Assembly: GCF_002913745.1 (NCBI RefSeq)
Contig: NZ_PPCG01000031.1
Location: forward strand, 1-43,121
Origin: Campylobacter concisus
GTDB lineage: Bacteria; Campylobacterota; Campylobacteria; Campylobacterales; Campylobacteraceae
Direction of reading: 5' to 3'
Length of the DNA: 43,121 nt
The position numbers were made by a program, and so were the translations under genes. The notes under the pieces were generated by a model. It worked only from the letters and a program-made list of their open reading frames with translations. It made no database searches and had not been told where the DNA came from. Position 1 is the stretch's first letter. Every line of letters starts with the position of its first letter. Positions 1 through 9,887 of this stretch are shown here, piece by piece.

Positions 1-184
1 ATTTTTAGCTTCACATTCACCCTTTAAAACTTTAGAAATTTTTAATTATTTTATTTACAAATCGCTTTTAAATAGATAAAACAAGAGATAGTTTTCAAAA
101 TATCACTATTTTTTCTCTTTTTAGAATTTCGCAAACGAATTTTGGCTAAAATCAAGCAAAATTTTAAAACTAACGAGGATAAAA
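1..184. promoter_or_regulatory. Intergenic region upstream of alaS
   Basis: No complete gene. A plausible -10 box (TAAAAT, 147-152) and a Shine-Dalgarno GAGG (174-177) precede alaS. At the far left edge the minus strand shows AAGGG followed by GTG AAG CTA (GTG at 14-12), which could be the start of a gene running off the window, so this may be a divergent promoter region. The edge gene is only four codons long here and cannot be confirmed. Confidence 0.4.
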
Positions 185-2743
185 ATGCAAAATTTAGATA
201 TAAGAAAGGCATATCTTGATTTTTTTAAATCAAAAGGTCACGAAGTAGTAGCTTCTGCACCACTCGTGCCAAACGATGCAACACTACTTTTCACAAATGC
301 TGGTATGGTGCCATTTAAAAGCATTTTCACAGGCGAAGTGCCACGCCCAACACCACCTATCCGCACTAGCTGTCAGACCTGCATAAGAGCTGGCGGTAAG
401 CACAACGACCTTGATAACGTAGGCTACACAGCGCGTCACCACACATTTTTTGAGATGCTTGGCAACTTTAGCTTTGGCGAATACTTCAAAAAAGAGGCGA
501 TCGCTTACGCTTGGGAATTTGTCACAGAGGTGCTAAAACTACCAAAAGATAAGCTTTATGTAACCGTTCACGAAAGCGATGATGAGGCATTTGAAATTTG
601 GAGCACTCACATCGCAAAAGAGAGAATTTACCGCTTTGGCGACCATGATAACTTCTGGCAGATGGGCGATACTGGACCATGTGGCCCTTGCAGTGAAATT
701 TTTTACGATCAAGGCGCTGAACACTTTAACACGCCTGAAGACTACATGGGCGGCGATGGAGATAGGTTTTTAGAGATATGGAACCTTGTCTTCATGCAGT
801 ATGAAAGAAGCGCAGATGGCAAACTAAGCCCACTACCAAAGCCAAGCATCGATACTGGCATGGGGCTAGAGCGCGTTACTGCTATCTTGCAGGGTAAATT
901 TAGCAACTACGACAGCACACTTTTTATGCCACTCATTAACGAAGTAGCAAAGCTTTGCGGCAAGCCATACGTCTATGAAAGTGGCGCTAGCTACCGCGTC
1001 ATAAGCGACCACATCCGCTCAGTCACATTTTTGCTAGCTCAAGGCACGACATTTGACAAAGAAGGTCGTGGCTACGTGCTTCGCCGTATCTTACGCCGCG
1101 CGATCCGCCATGGATACTTGCTAGGCATAAAAGAGCCATTTATGTATAAGCTTGTCGATAAAGTTTGTGAGCTTATGGGCGGACACTACACCTATCTAAA
1201 CGATAAAAAAGCAGCCGTAAAAGAGCAGATCAAGCTTGAAGAAGAGAGATTTTTAGCGACTATCGCTAGTGGTTTAGAGCTATTTGAGAGTGAGCTTAAA
1301 AATACAAAAGAAATTTTTAGCGGAGAGGCTGCGTTTAAGCTCTATGATACATTTGGCTTCCCACTTGATCTAACGGCTGATATGCTTAGAGAAAAGGGCT
1401 TAAAGGTCGATGAGGCAAGGTTTGATGAGCTTATGAGTGAGCAAAAAGCACGTGCAAAAGCTGCTTGGAAAGGCAGTGGCGACAAGAGTGCGAAGGGCGA
1501 CTTTAAAGAGCTACTTGAGAAATTTGGCGAGAATAAATTTATAGGCTATGAAGAGCTTAAGAGTAAAAGTAAAATTCTAGCCTTGCTTGATGAGGAATTT
1601 AAAAATATAGATAGCCTAGATGCTGGCAAAGAGGGCTGGGTGATGTTTGATATCACTCCATTTTACGCTCAAAGTGGCGGTCAGTGCGGCGATGGCGGTA
1701 AGATAGCAGGCAAAGCAAATGTGCTTGATACGCAAAAATTTCATGGGCTAAATTTATCTTTAGTAAAAACTAGCGCGGCGCTAAAAGTTGGCGACGAAGT
1801 TGAGCTTGAAGTGGGCAGCGATAGAGCAGAAACTGCACGTCATCACAGCGCTACACACTTGCTTCACGCAGCCCTTAGAAGCGTGCTTGGCACACATATC
1901 GCTCAAGCTGGCTCAAACGTCGAGGCAGATAGGCTAAGGTTTGACTTCTCTCATCCAAAGGCGCTTACTAGCGAAGAAATTTCAAAGGTCGAAAACCTTG
2001 TAAATGAGTGGATATTAACTGGTGCAAATGCAAAAACGCAGGTTATGGAGCTTGAAGAGGCCAAAAAAAGCGGAGCGATCGCGCTATTTAATGAAAAATA
2101 TGCCGACAAGGTAAGAGTTGTGAGCTTTGGCGATGTCAGCAAAGAGCTTTGCGGCGGCACACACGTAAAAAATATAGATGAGATCGGATCGTTTTTCATC
2201 ACAAAAGAGAGCGGCGTAAGTGCTGGAGTTAGGCGTATAGAAGCTGTTTGCTCAAGAGCTGCGCTAAATTTAGCAAGGTCATTTAGAGCTGAGCTTGAAG
2301 AGCTAAAAGATGAGCTAAAAAGCGCCGAGCCACTAAATGCTGTTAAAAAGCTAAAAGGCGAGATAAAAGGCTTAAAAGATAAGCTAAAAAATGCTAAAAG
2401 CTCTGAGGAGCTAGCCTTTATAAATATAAATGATACCAAGCTTTGTGTGGCACACATCGATGGTGGCGACATAAAAACTTTGATAGATGAGTTTAAAAAC
2501 GGGCACGAAAAGGCTGCTATTTTACTGATCCAAACAGATGAAGAGGGTAAAATTTCTCTTGCAGCTGGCGTGAAAAATGCTCCACTAAAAGCTGGCGCTT
2601 GGGTTAAATTTGCGGCGCAAATTCTAGGCGGCAATGGCGGTGGAAAAGACGACTTTGCAACAGCTGGCGGCAAAAACGCTCTAGCCATCGAAGACGCCAT
2701 AAAAAGCTCACTTGAGTATGCAAAACAAGCTTTAGAAAAATGA
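185..2743 (+). CDS. alaS: Alanyl-tRNA synthetase
   Basis: Charges tRNA-Ala with alanine in the cytoplasm. The 852-aa product has the usual full length. The N-terminal class II catalytic core includes the [19 protein letters not shown] segment near residues 60-78 and [16 protein letters not shown] near 85-100. The editing domain shows the zinc-binding HHSATHLLH motif near 551 and CGGTH near 656. A glycine-rich C-terminal C-Ala region (GGNGGG) lies near 815. An SD (GAGG) sits 7 nt before the ATG. The stop codon overlaps the next start as ATGA, so it leads a translationally coupled operon with a membrane protein, maf and a penicillin-binding protein. In C. jejuni alaS, maf and pbpA are also neighbours (from memory). 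Confidence 0.98.
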   Translation: MQNLDIRKAYLDFFKSKGHEVVASAPLVPNDATLLFTNAGMVPFKSIFTGEVPRPTPPIRTSCQTCIRAGGKHNDLDNVGYTARHHTFFEMLGNFSFGEYFKKEAIAYAWEFVTEVLKLPKDKLYVTVHESDDEAFEIWSTHIAKERIYRFGDHDNFWQMGDTGPCGPCSEIFYDQGAEHFNTPEDYMGGDGDRFLEIWNLVFMQYERSADGKLSPLPKPSIDTGMGLERVTAILQGKFSNYDSTLFMPLINEVAKLCGKPYVYESGASYRVISDHIRSVTFLLAQGTTFDKEGRGYVLRRILRRAIRHGYLLGIKEPFMYKLVDKVCELMGGHYTYLNDKKAAVKEQIKLEEERFLATIASGLELFESELKNTKEIFSGEAAFKLYDTFGFPLDLTADMLREKGLKVDEARFDELMSEQKARAKAAWKGSGDKSAKGDFKELLEKFGENKFIGYEELKSKSKILALLDEEFKNIDSLDAGKEGWVMFDITPFYAQSGGQCGDGGKIAGKANVLDTQKFHGLNLSLVKTSAALKVGDEVELEVGSDRAETARHHSATHLLHAALRSVLGTHIAQAGSNVEADRLRFDFSHPKALTSEEISKVENLVNEWILTGANAKTQVMELEEAKKSGAIALFNEKYADKVRVVSFGDVSKELCGGTHVKNIDEIGSFFITKESGVSAGVRRIEAVCSRAALNLARSFRAELEELKDELKSAEPLNAVKKLKGEIKGLKDKLKNAKSSEELAFININDTKLCVAHIDGGDIKTLIDEFKNGHEKAAILLIQTDEEGKISLAAGVKNAPLKAGAWVKFAAQILGGNGGGKDDFATAGGKNALAIEDAIKSSLEYAKQALEK

Positions 2744-3240
2744 TTCATCAAGAGATCGCTTTTTTTAAATTTGATCAACTAATCATCTTCTTGCACATTA
2801 GTTTCGTAGCTCTTTTTATAGGGCTACAAGCTGGTTTGGTGCTTACTGGAAGCTATTTTATAAAAAATAAATTTGAAGATAAAGAGCGCTATCACATCTT
2901 GCTTCACATCATAAGACGCTTTGGACTAGCCATCTTTGCGCTAGTTCTTGGCATCGCGCTAACTAGCCTGATAATGATCTTTTGCTTTGATGATGGCAAA
3001 ATGCAAAATCCGATGGCAAGTGCCATAGTAGCGACCAAATGGGCGATAGAGCTATTTTTACTCTTAAATTTAAGCTACATCTTTTATAGATACAAAAAGG
3101 CTTTAAAAACACTAAGATCACACGAGATGATCGAGCTAAACGAGAGCCTAATCGTCATCATCTACTACTTCACGCCTCTAAATTTACTAGCCTCGCTTGC
3201 GGCTGTCTATCTTGGCGTGAGCTATATGGGCTTTTTATGA
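2740..3240 (+). CDS. Small four-helix inner-membrane protein, unknown function
   Basis: I do not recognise a specific function. The 166-aa protein has four hydrophobic segments, at roughly 14-36, 58-84, 98-120 and 140-165. Histidines lie in or next to helices 1 and 2 ([15 protein letters not shown]), which recalls the CopD/DUF2214-like group of small membrane proteins where such residues can bind haem or metal. The start overlaps the alaS stop (ATGA), and its own stop overlaps the maf start in the same way, so it is translated as part of this operon. A link to alanylation or to Maf is not implied. The CopD-like resemblance is inference from topology only. Confidence 0.75.
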   Translation: MIHQEIAFFKFDQLIIFLHISFVALFIGLQAGLVLTGSYFIKNKFEDKERYHILLHIIRRFGLAIFALVLGIALTSLIMIFCFDDGKMQNPMASAIVATKWAIELFLLLNLSYIFYRYKKALKTLRSHEMIELNESLIVIIYYFTPLNLLASLAAVYLGVSYMGFL

Positions 3241-3779
3241 TCACACTTGCTTCTAGCTCGCCAACAAGGGCAAATTTACTAAAAAACGCCGGGATAGAAT
3301 TTAAACAAATTTCTTGCAGCTTTGATGAGAGCATGATAGCAAAAGAGCTAAAACCTGAAATTTACGTCCAAAACGTCGTAAAAGCTAAAAAAGAGCAGTT
3401 TTTAAAGGCAAATGGCAAGCTTACAAATTTACTCTTTGCAGATAGCTGCGTGGCTTGTGGGGATAAAATTTTAGGCAAGGCAAAGGATGAAAACGAGGCA
3501 CTTGCTATGCTAAATTTACAAAGCGGCAATGAGTGTAGCGTCTATACGGCGATGATATTTTTAGGCAAATTTGAGCTTATAAATGTGAGCAGAACCACAT
3601 ATAAATTTACTAAATTTGGCGAGCAAGAGCTAAAAAGCTACCTAGAAAGTGGCGAGTGGCGAGGCAAGGCTGGAGCCATGACAATAGAAAATTTTAATAA
3701 AAAATACATCATCTCCCAGCACGGCGAAACAAGCACGGCAATGGGGCTAAATTTAAAAATATTAAAGGCATTTTTATGA
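3237..3779 (+). CDS. maf: Maf-family nucleotide pyrophosphatase
   Basis: Maf/YhdE/YceF proteins are house-cleaning nucleoside triphosphate pyrophosphatases that remove non-canonical or modified nucleotides; Maf also affects septum formation in Bacillus. The 180-aa length is typical. The family's N-terminal substrate motif is clear (LASSSPTRANLLKNAGI, residues 4-20), followed by ADSCVACGDKILGKAKDENEA near 68-88, the counterpart of the usual DT-V-DG-LGKP region, here more diverged. Near the C-terminus GEWRGKAGAMTIEN replaces the common GKAGAYGIQ string. The diverged central motif is seen in epsilonproteobacterial Maf proteins, so I do not read it as loss of function. It is coupled by ATGA at both ends. 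Confidence 0.92.
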   Translation: MITLASSSPTRANLLKNAGIEFKQISCSFDESMIAKELKPEIYVQNVVKAKKEQFLKANGKLTNLLFADSCVACGDKILGKAKDENEALAMLNLQSGNECSVYTAMIFLGKFELINVSRTTYKFTKFGEQELKSYLESGEWRGKAGAMTIENFNKKYIISQHGETSTAMGLNLKILKAFL

Positions 3780-5704
3780 AATATATCTTGGCATTTATCT
3801 TTGTAGTTGCCATCGCACTTGGTGGAGCGTTTTTATACTTTTATTCGCAGGTGAGATTTGACGCTTATACCATCATCGACTACAAGCCAAAGCTTGCGAC
3901 ACAAATTTTTGATAGAAATAACGAGCTTATCGCAAATATCTTTGAAGAAAATAGAATTTACGTAAAATATAACGATATCCCGCCACGTGTCATCGAAGCG
4001 CTCGTGGCTATCGAGGATACGAGCTACTTTGAGCATGGTGGTATCAACGTAGAAGCCATGGCAAGAGCAGCGATAAAGGATATCAAAGCTAGAAAGCTGG
4101 TAGAAGGCGCATCTACGCTAACTCAGCAGCTCATAAAAAACCTAGCCTTAAGCCGCGAGAAGAAATTTACAAGGAAGATAAAAGAGGTTGTGCTCGCTAT
4201 GAAGCTTGAAAGCGAGCTTAGCAAAGAGGACATCATCGAAAGATACCTAAATCACGTATATTTTGGGCATGGCTACTACGGCATCAAAACGGCTGCAGAG
4301 GGGTACTTTAGAAAAGAGCTAAATGAGCTAAGTATAAAAGAGATAGCGATGCTAGTTGGCATGCCAAAAGCGCCAAGTACTTATGATCCTACAAAGCACC
4401 TTGACCTCTCGCTTAGCCGCGCAAACAGGGTTCTTGAGAGGATGTATAGCATCGGCTGGATAAACGAAGACGAGTACCGAAAGGGCGTGCTTGAAGAGCC
4501 AGCAGTCTTTGACGATACGCTCACACGCAACAAAGCCCCTTACGTGGTCGATGAGATCATAAAAGAGGCTTCAAAGAAATTTGACGATATAAAAACTGGC
4601 GGCTACAAGATACAAAGCACAGTCGATCTAAACGTGCAAAAGATCGCTCAGGACGCTTTAGTCTATGGCTACAATGAAATTTTAAAAAGAGATAAAAAGG
4701 CAAATCCAGAGATGCTAAATGGCGCTATCGTCGTCACTCATCCACAAAGCGGACAAATTTTAGCACTCATCGGAGGCATCGACTACGCAAAAAGTAGCTA
4801 CAACAGAGCGACACAAAGCAAGCGCCAGCCAGGATCTAGCTTTAAGCCATTTATCTATCAAATAGCCCTTGATAGCGGCTACTCAGTCGTCTCTCAAGTA
4901 GCTGATATCGCTAGGACGTTTGACATGGGCAATGGCAAAGAATGGACGCCAAAAAACTATAGCGGTGGTTTTCAAGGCTACATCACGATAAAATCAGCCT
5001 TAACCCAGTCTCGCAACCTCGCAACCATAAATTTACTAAACGATCTTGGTCTTAGCTCAGTTCGCAAACAGCTTACGGATATGGGCTTTAACGACATCCC
5101 TGAAAATTTATCAATCGCACTTGGTAGCTTTGGGATTTCGCCACTTGACTTTGCGAAATTTTACTCGATGTTTCCAAACGATGGCGAAGTGGTCGAGCCT
5201 ACACTCATTAAGCATATAGAAAATAGCTTTGGCGCGTCGATGGACTATGAGCCTCAAAAGAAGCAGGTGCTAAAACCTGAGCAGGCATTTTTGATGACTA
5301 CCTTGCTTCAAAATGTCGTAAATAACGGCACAGGACGCAACGCAAAGGTAAATGGCATCCAGATCGCTGGCAAGACTGGCACGACAAATAACAACATCGA
5401 TGCTTGGTTTTGCGGCTATTCGCCTGATATCGAGGCCATCATCTGGTACGGAAACGACGATAACAGCCCTATGAAAAAGGTCGAGGGTGGCGGCAGGACA
5501 GCTGCACCGGTCTTTAAGAAATTTATGGAGGGCTACATCAAGCTCTACCCTACCCTAAGACGCGCGTTTGAGCAGCCTGATGGCGTCTATAAAGGATACT
5601 ATAACGGCGCTGATGAGTACTACACAAACGACTCACCGTTGCCGCAAAATACGCCAACAAACGACATCATTCAAGATCAAGAAAACGATGGATTATTATT
5701 TTAG
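3776..5704 (+). CDS. mrcA: Class A penicillin-binding protein (PBP1a type)
   Basis: Bifunctional peptidoglycan synthase: polymerises glycan strands and cross-links peptides in the periplasm. One N-terminal transmembrane anchor (about residues 4-25) precedes a GT51 transglycosylase domain with the catalytic glutamate in VAIEDTSYFEHGG (about 76-88) and GASTLTQQLIKN (about 111-122). The transpeptidase domain has SxxK in PGSSFKPF (about 352-359), an SRN-type motif in TQSRNLAT and KTG in AGKTGTTNN (about 530-538). At 642 aa it is at the short end for PBP1a and similar to C. jejuni PbpA. The start overlaps the maf stop (ATGA). The C-terminus is Asn/Asp-rich and probably disordered. Confidence 0.96.
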   Translation: MKYILAFIFVVAIALGGAFLYFYSQVRFDAYTIIDYKPKLATQIFDRNNELIANIFEENRIYVKYNDIPPRVIEALVAIEDTSYFEHGGINVEAMARAAIKDIKARKLVEGASTLTQQLIKNLALSREKKFTRKIKEVVLAMKLESELSKEDIIERYLNHVYFGHGYYGIKTAAEGYFRKELNELSIKEIAMLVGMPKAPSTYDPTKHLDLSLSRANRVLERMYSIGWINEDEYRKGVLEEPAVFDDTLTRNKAPYVVDEIIKEASKKFDDIKTGGYKIQSTVDLNVQKIAQDALVYGYNEILKRDKKANPEMLNGAIVVTHPQSGQILALIGGIDYAKSSYNRATQSKRQPGSSFKPFIYQIALDSGYSVVSQVADIARTFDMGNGKEWTPKNYSGGFQGYITIKSALTQSRNLATINLLNDLGLSSVRKQLTDMGFNDIPENLSIALGSFGISPLDFAKFYSMFPNDGEVVEPTLIKHIENSFGASMDYEPQKKQVLKPEQAFLMTTLLQNVVNNGTGRNAKVNGIQIAGKTGTTNNNIDAWFCGYSPDIEAIIWYGNDDNSPMKKVEGGGRTAAPVFKKFMEGYIKLYPTLRRAFEQPDGVYKGYYNGADEYYTNDSPLPQNTPTNDIIQDQENDGLLF

Positions 5705-5712
5705 GAGATAAG

Positions 5713-6012
5713 ATGAAAAAATTAAAAATTTTACTTTGTCTAGCGCTTGCAAGCCTTGCATACGGCGCTGATCTAAACACAGCTAGTAAGAGCGAGCTAA
5801 TGAGCCTTGGGCTAAACAAAAACCAGGCACTAAACGTCATAAAATATAGAAAAGCTCATAAATTTACAAGTGTCGAGGAGCTTGAGAAGGTTCAAGGCAT
5901 CGGCTTTAACGACATGCAAAAGGTCAAAGAAAAGCTTAGTGTAAAAGATAGCCAAAAGGCGAAAAAGGCTGAGCCTGAAAAGAAGTCAAAAAGCAAGAAA
6001 AAGAAAAAATAG
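5713..6012 (+). CDS. ComEA-like helix-hairpin-helix DNA-binding protein
   Basis: A small periplasmic DNA-binding protein of the ComEA type, likely involved in DNA uptake during natural transformation. Residues 1-18 form a Sec signal peptide ending in AYG. Residues 20-75 form a paired HhH domain (LNTASKSELMSLGLNKNQA ... VEELEKVQGIGF). The last 20-25 residues are almost all lysine, a tail that would bind DNA non-specifically. A homologue in C. jejuni (Cj0011c, from memory) has been linked to transformation. An SD (TAGGAG) lies 5 nt upstream and the gap from the PBP gene is only 8 nt, so it is probably cotranscribed with that operon. The basic tail is longer than in the usual ComEA. Confidence 0.85.
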   Translation: MKKLKILLCLALASLAYGADLNTASKSELMSLGLNKNQALNVIKYRKAHKFTSVEELEKVQGIGFNDMQKVKEKLSVKDSQKAKKAEPEKKSKSKKKKK

Positions 6013-6026
6013 TTTTTCTCTTCTAA

Positions 6027-6087
6027 ATTTCTAGCCATTTACATTTTAGCTCTATCATTACGCCCCTGAAAGAAGGTGGCTAGAAAT
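6027..6087. repeat. 11-bp inverted repeat over the start of the eptC-like pseudogene
   Basis: ATTTCTAGCCA (6027-6037) and TGGCTAGAAAT (6077-6087) are perfect inverted arms separated by 39 nt. The second arm fills the space between the SD and the ATG at 6086, so in RNA the stem would hide the start codon. Confidence 0.65.
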
Positions 6088-7677
6088 GCTAAACATCGAC
6101 AAAATAAGACATATAAGCTTTGTTAAATTTTTAATTTTATTTGTAGCTTATATGTTTTTCATAAACTACATATTTTTATTTAAGGGTGTATTTTTAGGAT
6201 TTTTATCGGGCGACACTTTGTCTTTTTCTATACTGCTTTTGCTCTACTTAGCATATTTTTTCTTTTGCTCTTTGCTGGAGTTTTTTGCATTTTGCTTGTG
6301 CCATTTTTGCTAAAACCTCTTGCTATCTTTCTCATCATGATTAGCAGCATCTCTGCTTACTTTATGCAAACTTATGGCGTCATTATAGATAAAAGCATAC
6401 TATTAAACGTCTTGCACACTGACACAAGAGAGGCATTTAGCTATTTTAATGCCAGCTTAGCTATTTGGCTTATTTTTGTAACCATCCTGCCTTGCATATA
6501 TGTAGCGCTTGTAAAGATTAGCTATGGCGGTTTTAAAAATGCGCTTAGATCAAGGGTAAAAATAGCCCTTTGCACTTTAGCAAGTGCAGCTATAATCTTT
6601 ACTCTCATGTCTAAAATTTTTATACCATTTTTTAAAGAGCCACAACGCCTCAACCATAAGCGTTTTACTCCCATACTATCCTATCTACTCTAGCATAAGA
6701 TTAGCAAAGTCTTTGGCACAAAAACCGCTCCCTTTTACCTACGTGGCAGATGACGCAACGCTCACAAATGATAAAAAGAAAATTTTAGTTTTGATAGTTG
6801 GCGAGACACAAAGGAGCAAAAACTACTCGCTAAATGGCTACGCTAAAAACGATACAAACAAATTTACCAAGCAAAAAGATGTGGTAAGTTTTACAAATTT
6901 CTACTCATGTGGGACTGCTACAGAGACTAGTGTGCCTTGCCTATTTTCAGACTTAAAGCGAGAAAATTTTAGCAACCGCGAAGCTAAAGCTCGTGAAAAT
7001 TTAGTTGATATCATCAATAAACTTGGCATAAAAACATACTTTTTTAGCAACAATAGCGGCGGATGCGAAAAAAATAGGAGTAGTGGTTTGCGACAAGCTT
7101 GATCAAAACCACACTTCAGAGCACAGAGCAGAAGGTTTTGATGAAGTGATATTTGATGAGGCAAAAAAGGTCATAAAAGATGCAAATTCCACTACCTTTA
7201 TCGTGCTACATTTGCAAGGCTCACATGGCCCTATCTACTACAAAGGCTACCCAAGTAAATTTAAAGAATTTACCCCAATGCGACACTGCCGAGCTAAACA
7301 AATACATGCCAGATGAGATAGCAAACACCTATGACAACACCATTTTATATGAGGACTATCTGCAAAGCGAGCTGATAAACGCCCTTGAAGCAAGAAAAGA
7401 TAAATTTGAGGTTGCCATGTTCTTTTTCTCAGATCACGGAGAGAGTCTAGGCGAAAATGGCATATATTTACACGGCCTGCCTTACTCCATCGCTCCAGAT
7501 GAGCAAAAACACATCCCAGCCATCATCTTTTCAAGCGATAGCGAGCTTTTAAAAAGGCTAAAAACTAGAAAAGACGAAAGTCTTTCGCATGATTTTATCT
7601 TTAGCTCAGTTCTTGGATATTTTGGGGTAAAAACTAAGGCTTACGAGCCAGAATTTGATATTTTTAGGGAGTAAATT
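6086..7677 (+). pseudogene. eptC: Phosphoethanolamine transferase (EptA/EptC type), broken by four frameshifts
   Basis: The intact enzyme would move phosphoethanolamine from phosphatidylethanolamine onto lipid A (and flagellar rod protein in C. jejuni EptC), giving polymyxin resistance. N-terminal membrane helices and a periplasmic sulfatase-fold domain are recognisable: LIVGETQRSKNYSLNGY with the catalytic threonine in SCGTATETSVPCLFS, NNSGGC, and FFSDHGESLGENGIYLHGLP. The reading frame must change four times: near 6250-6262 (T run, one base short), 6664-6667 (one extra base), 7070-7076 (A7 run, one extra base) and 7272-7282. No single frame encodes more than a third of the protein. A good start region with AAGG precedes ATG 6086. 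Either a true pseudogene or a poorly sequenced stretch; flanking genes are intact. Confidence 0.85.
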
Positions 7678-7682
7678 TAAAA

Positions 7683-7710
7683 GCCAGCCTAGGCAAAGCC
7701 CAAAGCTGGC
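7683..7710 (-). terminator. Terminator after glyS
   Basis: GCCAGC and GCTGGC pair across a loop that can itself pair (GGC/GCC). On the minus strand the hairpin is followed by TTTTAAATTT, just beyond the glyS stop. It also faces the end of the pseudogene on the plus strand. Confidence 0.65.
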
Positions 7711-7716
7711 GCAAAT

Positions 7717-9735
7717 TTAAAAGCTGATCTCTTTTATATCAGCTACTTTTAGTATCTCGCTATAAATTTGACCGATGATTGCGACGCGGTTATTTCGCAC
7801 TTTCTCGTTTTCAACGTTTATCATAACTTTGTCAAAAAACTCATCTATATGCGGCTTTAGTGCAAATAGCGCTTTTAGCCTTGGCTCGTATGCCAAGCTC
7901 TTATCAACCGCCTTAAATGCGTCATTTAAGGCCTTTTCAGCATCTATCTCAAAGAGGCTCTCATCGACCTTGCTAAATTTATCATCTTTTATGATGTTTG
8001 CAAGGCGCTTAAATGTCGAGAAATTCTCCCTAAAATTTGGCTCACTTGAAATTTTAGCAAGTGCCTCTATTATCTTAGTTAGCTCCAAGATGTCCTTTTC
8101 GCCGCTTTTTATGCAAGCTTTTACAATAGAAGCGTTTGCATCAAAGAAGGTGTAGAGCCTATCAAGGATGAAATTTATAAGCACTTCAACGTCAAATTTC
8201 TTATACTCTTTTGCGATATCTTCTAAAATTTCTTTTACGTTAAATTTCAAATTATGCGCCAAAATGATCTTTATAACGCCATTTGCCGCGCGCCTTAGAG
8301 CGTATGGGTCTTTCGTGCCGCTTGGGATTTTGCCGATGCTAAAGAGCCCCATTAGCGTATCAAGCTTATTTGAAAGCGCTACAACCGAGCTAAAGACCTT
8401 GCTTGGGCACTGCGCCTCCTCGCCGTCTGGCAGATACTGCTCTTTAATGGCTAAAACGACGTTTTCGTCCTCATTTTTAGCCTTTGCGTAGTAAGCGCCC
8501 ATAATGCCTTGAAGCTCGGTAAATTCATAAACCATCTGCGTTGTAAGATCAGCCTTACTTAGCATCACAGCTCGCTCTAGCTTAGCCCCGTACTCACCAG
8601 CTTCTTTTTTAAGTAGCTCATCATAGTTGCTAGCTAGTTTTTTAGCCACTTTTAGCTCTCTAAGCTCTTTTTCATAGATACTTCCAAGCTCTTTTAGGTA
8701 GGTTATATTTTTTAGTTTTTCTGGGCTAAATTCGGCCTTAAGGTCGCTTTGCCAAAAGAACATCGCGTCACTTAGTCTTGCTCTTAGCACCTTTTCGTTG
8801 CCTTTAATAATGAGTGAGTAATCTTGCGTTATGGCGTTACTAACGACAACAAAGCCATTTGCGAGCTTGCCATCTTTAAAGACTGGGAAATAGCGCTGAT
8901 TTTCTTTCATAGAAGTGATGATGACCTCGCTTGGCACCTCCAAAAACTCCTCTTCAAACGAGCCAAGAAGCGCTGTTGGATACTCAGTGATCGCCACTAC
9001 TTCAGCTAGCAAGTCTTTATCGATCTCGATCTTTAGCCCGCTTTTTTGGCTGATCTTTTCAAATTCATCAAGGATTATCTTTTCTCTTTCGTCTGCCTCA
9101 AGCACGACGCCACGGCTCTTTGAGCCATCAAAATACTCTTTTATATTTGAAATTTTTATCTTGTCGTAGCTGATGCTTCTATGAGGATAGGTAGAGTTGC
9201 TACTCTCTACGCCAAATTTGTTAAATTTAATGACCTCATCGCCCAGCAAACACAAAAACGATCTTATCGGACGTATAAACTCAAATTCGCCGTTGCCCCA
9301 GCGCATAGACTTGCCAAAGCTAAGGCTCTTTAAAAACTCCTCGACCATGTCGCCCATTATCTTAGCAACCGGCTCGCCCTTCACCTCTTTTTCGTAGTAA
9401 AGCACCTCTTTGCCGTCTATCTCTTTAAATTTAAGCTCACTCTCGCTTATGCCACATTTATTTGCAAAGCTAAGCGCTGCCTTTGTAAAAGCTCCGTCTT
9501 TTAGCGCTACTTGCTTTGGCGCGCCAACGAAGCTAGCCACACTATCTGGCTGAGCTAATGGGAATTTCTCATGGAAAAAGACCAAACGGCGCGGCGTGTA
9601 GTAAAATTTAAACTCGCTTTTGATGTTATATTTTTCAAGCACAGCCTGCCATTTAGCGTTGATGTTTGGCAGCTCCCTTAAAAATGGTATCGCTGGGAGC
9701 TCCTCGACTCCGATCTCTAGTAATAGTTCTTTCAT
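7717..9735 (-). CDS. glyS: Glycyl-tRNA synthetase beta subunit
   Basis: Beta subunit of the bacterial alpha2-beta2 glycyl-tRNA synthetase; it binds and positions tRNA-Gly while the alpha subunit (glyQ, not in this window) holds the active site. The 672-aa length fits the family. The N-terminus LLLEIGVEELPAIP is the family signature, and conserved blocks such as FVVVSNAITQD, GNEKVLRARLSDAMFFW, and SGTKDPYALRRAANGVIKI are intact. Its ATG overlaps the stop of the 51-aa membrane protein upstream (ATATGA), so it is translated as the last gene of the trmL operon. A hairpin terminator follows. Confidence 0.97.
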   Translation of the reverse strand: MKELLLEIGVEELPAIPFLRELPNINAKWQAVLEKYNIKSEFKFYYTPRRLVFFHEKFPLAQPDSVASFVGAPKQVALKDGAFTKAALSFANKCGISESELKFKEIDGKEVLYYEKEVKGEPVAKIMGDMVEEFLKSLSFGKSMRWGNGEFEFIRPIRSFLCLLGDEVIKFNKFGVESSNSTYPHRSISYDKIKISNIKEYFDGSKSRGVVLEADEREKIILDEFEKISQKSGLKIEIDKDLLAEVVAITEYPTALLGSFEEEFLEVPSEVIITSMKENQRYFPVFKDGKLANGFVVVSNAITQDYSLIIKGNEKVLRARLSDAMFFWQSDLKAEFSPEKLKNITYLKELGSIYEKELRELKVAKKLASNYDELLKKEAGEYGAKLERAVMLSKADLTTQMVYEFTELQGIMGAYYAKAKNEDENVVLAIKEQYLPDGEEAQCPSKVFSSVVALSNKLDTLMGLFSIGKIPSGTKDPYALRRAANGVIKIILAHNLKFNVKEILEDIAKEYKKFDVEVLINFILDRLYTFFDANASIVKACIKSGEKDILELTKIIEALAKISSEPNFRENFSTFKRLANIIKDDKFSKVDESLFEIDAEKALNDAFKAVDKSLAYEPRLKALFALKPHIDEFFDKVMINVENEKVRNNRVAIIGQIYSEILKVADIKEISF

Positions 9736-9887
9736 ATCTCACTCTTTTTATTAAAATTTTCTCTTTTTTCTCTTATCATCTCTCTTGCTTTCTCCTTCTC
9801 TTGCGCCTGCAAAATGACGCCTCTTATCATAAATATCACAAACAAAACAAACGCTGCGATCATAAAAATATCTAAAATTTGCACCAT
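9732..9887 (-). CDS. 51-aa single-pass membrane protein
   Basis: A short gene that fills the gap between its neighbours exactly. ATG at 9887-9885 follows directly after the TAG stop of the upstream secreted phosphatase/nuclease gene (9890-9888), and its TGA stop (9734-9732) overlaps the glyS ATG. The product has a very hydrophobic helix at residues 5-26 (DIFMIAAFVLFVIFMIRG) and a charged, helical cytoplasmic-looking tail (QEKEKAREMIREKRE). A GTGGAG sequence just upstream can serve as SD. The exact fit at both ends and the coherent helix-plus-tail design argue that it is a real gene. I know no function; it could be a small membrane adaptor. Confidence 0.72.
   Translation of the reverse strand: MVQILDIFMIAAFVLFVIFMIRGVILQAQEKEKAREMIREKRENFNKKSEI

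Noticed and set aside
1951-2778. 275-aa minus-strand frame across the 3' half of alaS
   Set aside because: Shadow of alaS: serine/phenylalanine-rich translation typical of the antisense of a helical, Lys/Glu/Leu-rich gene in this genome.
7070-7076. A7 run as a phase-variation switch
   Set aside because: Three further frameshifts elsewhere in the same gene mean that slippage here could not restore it.
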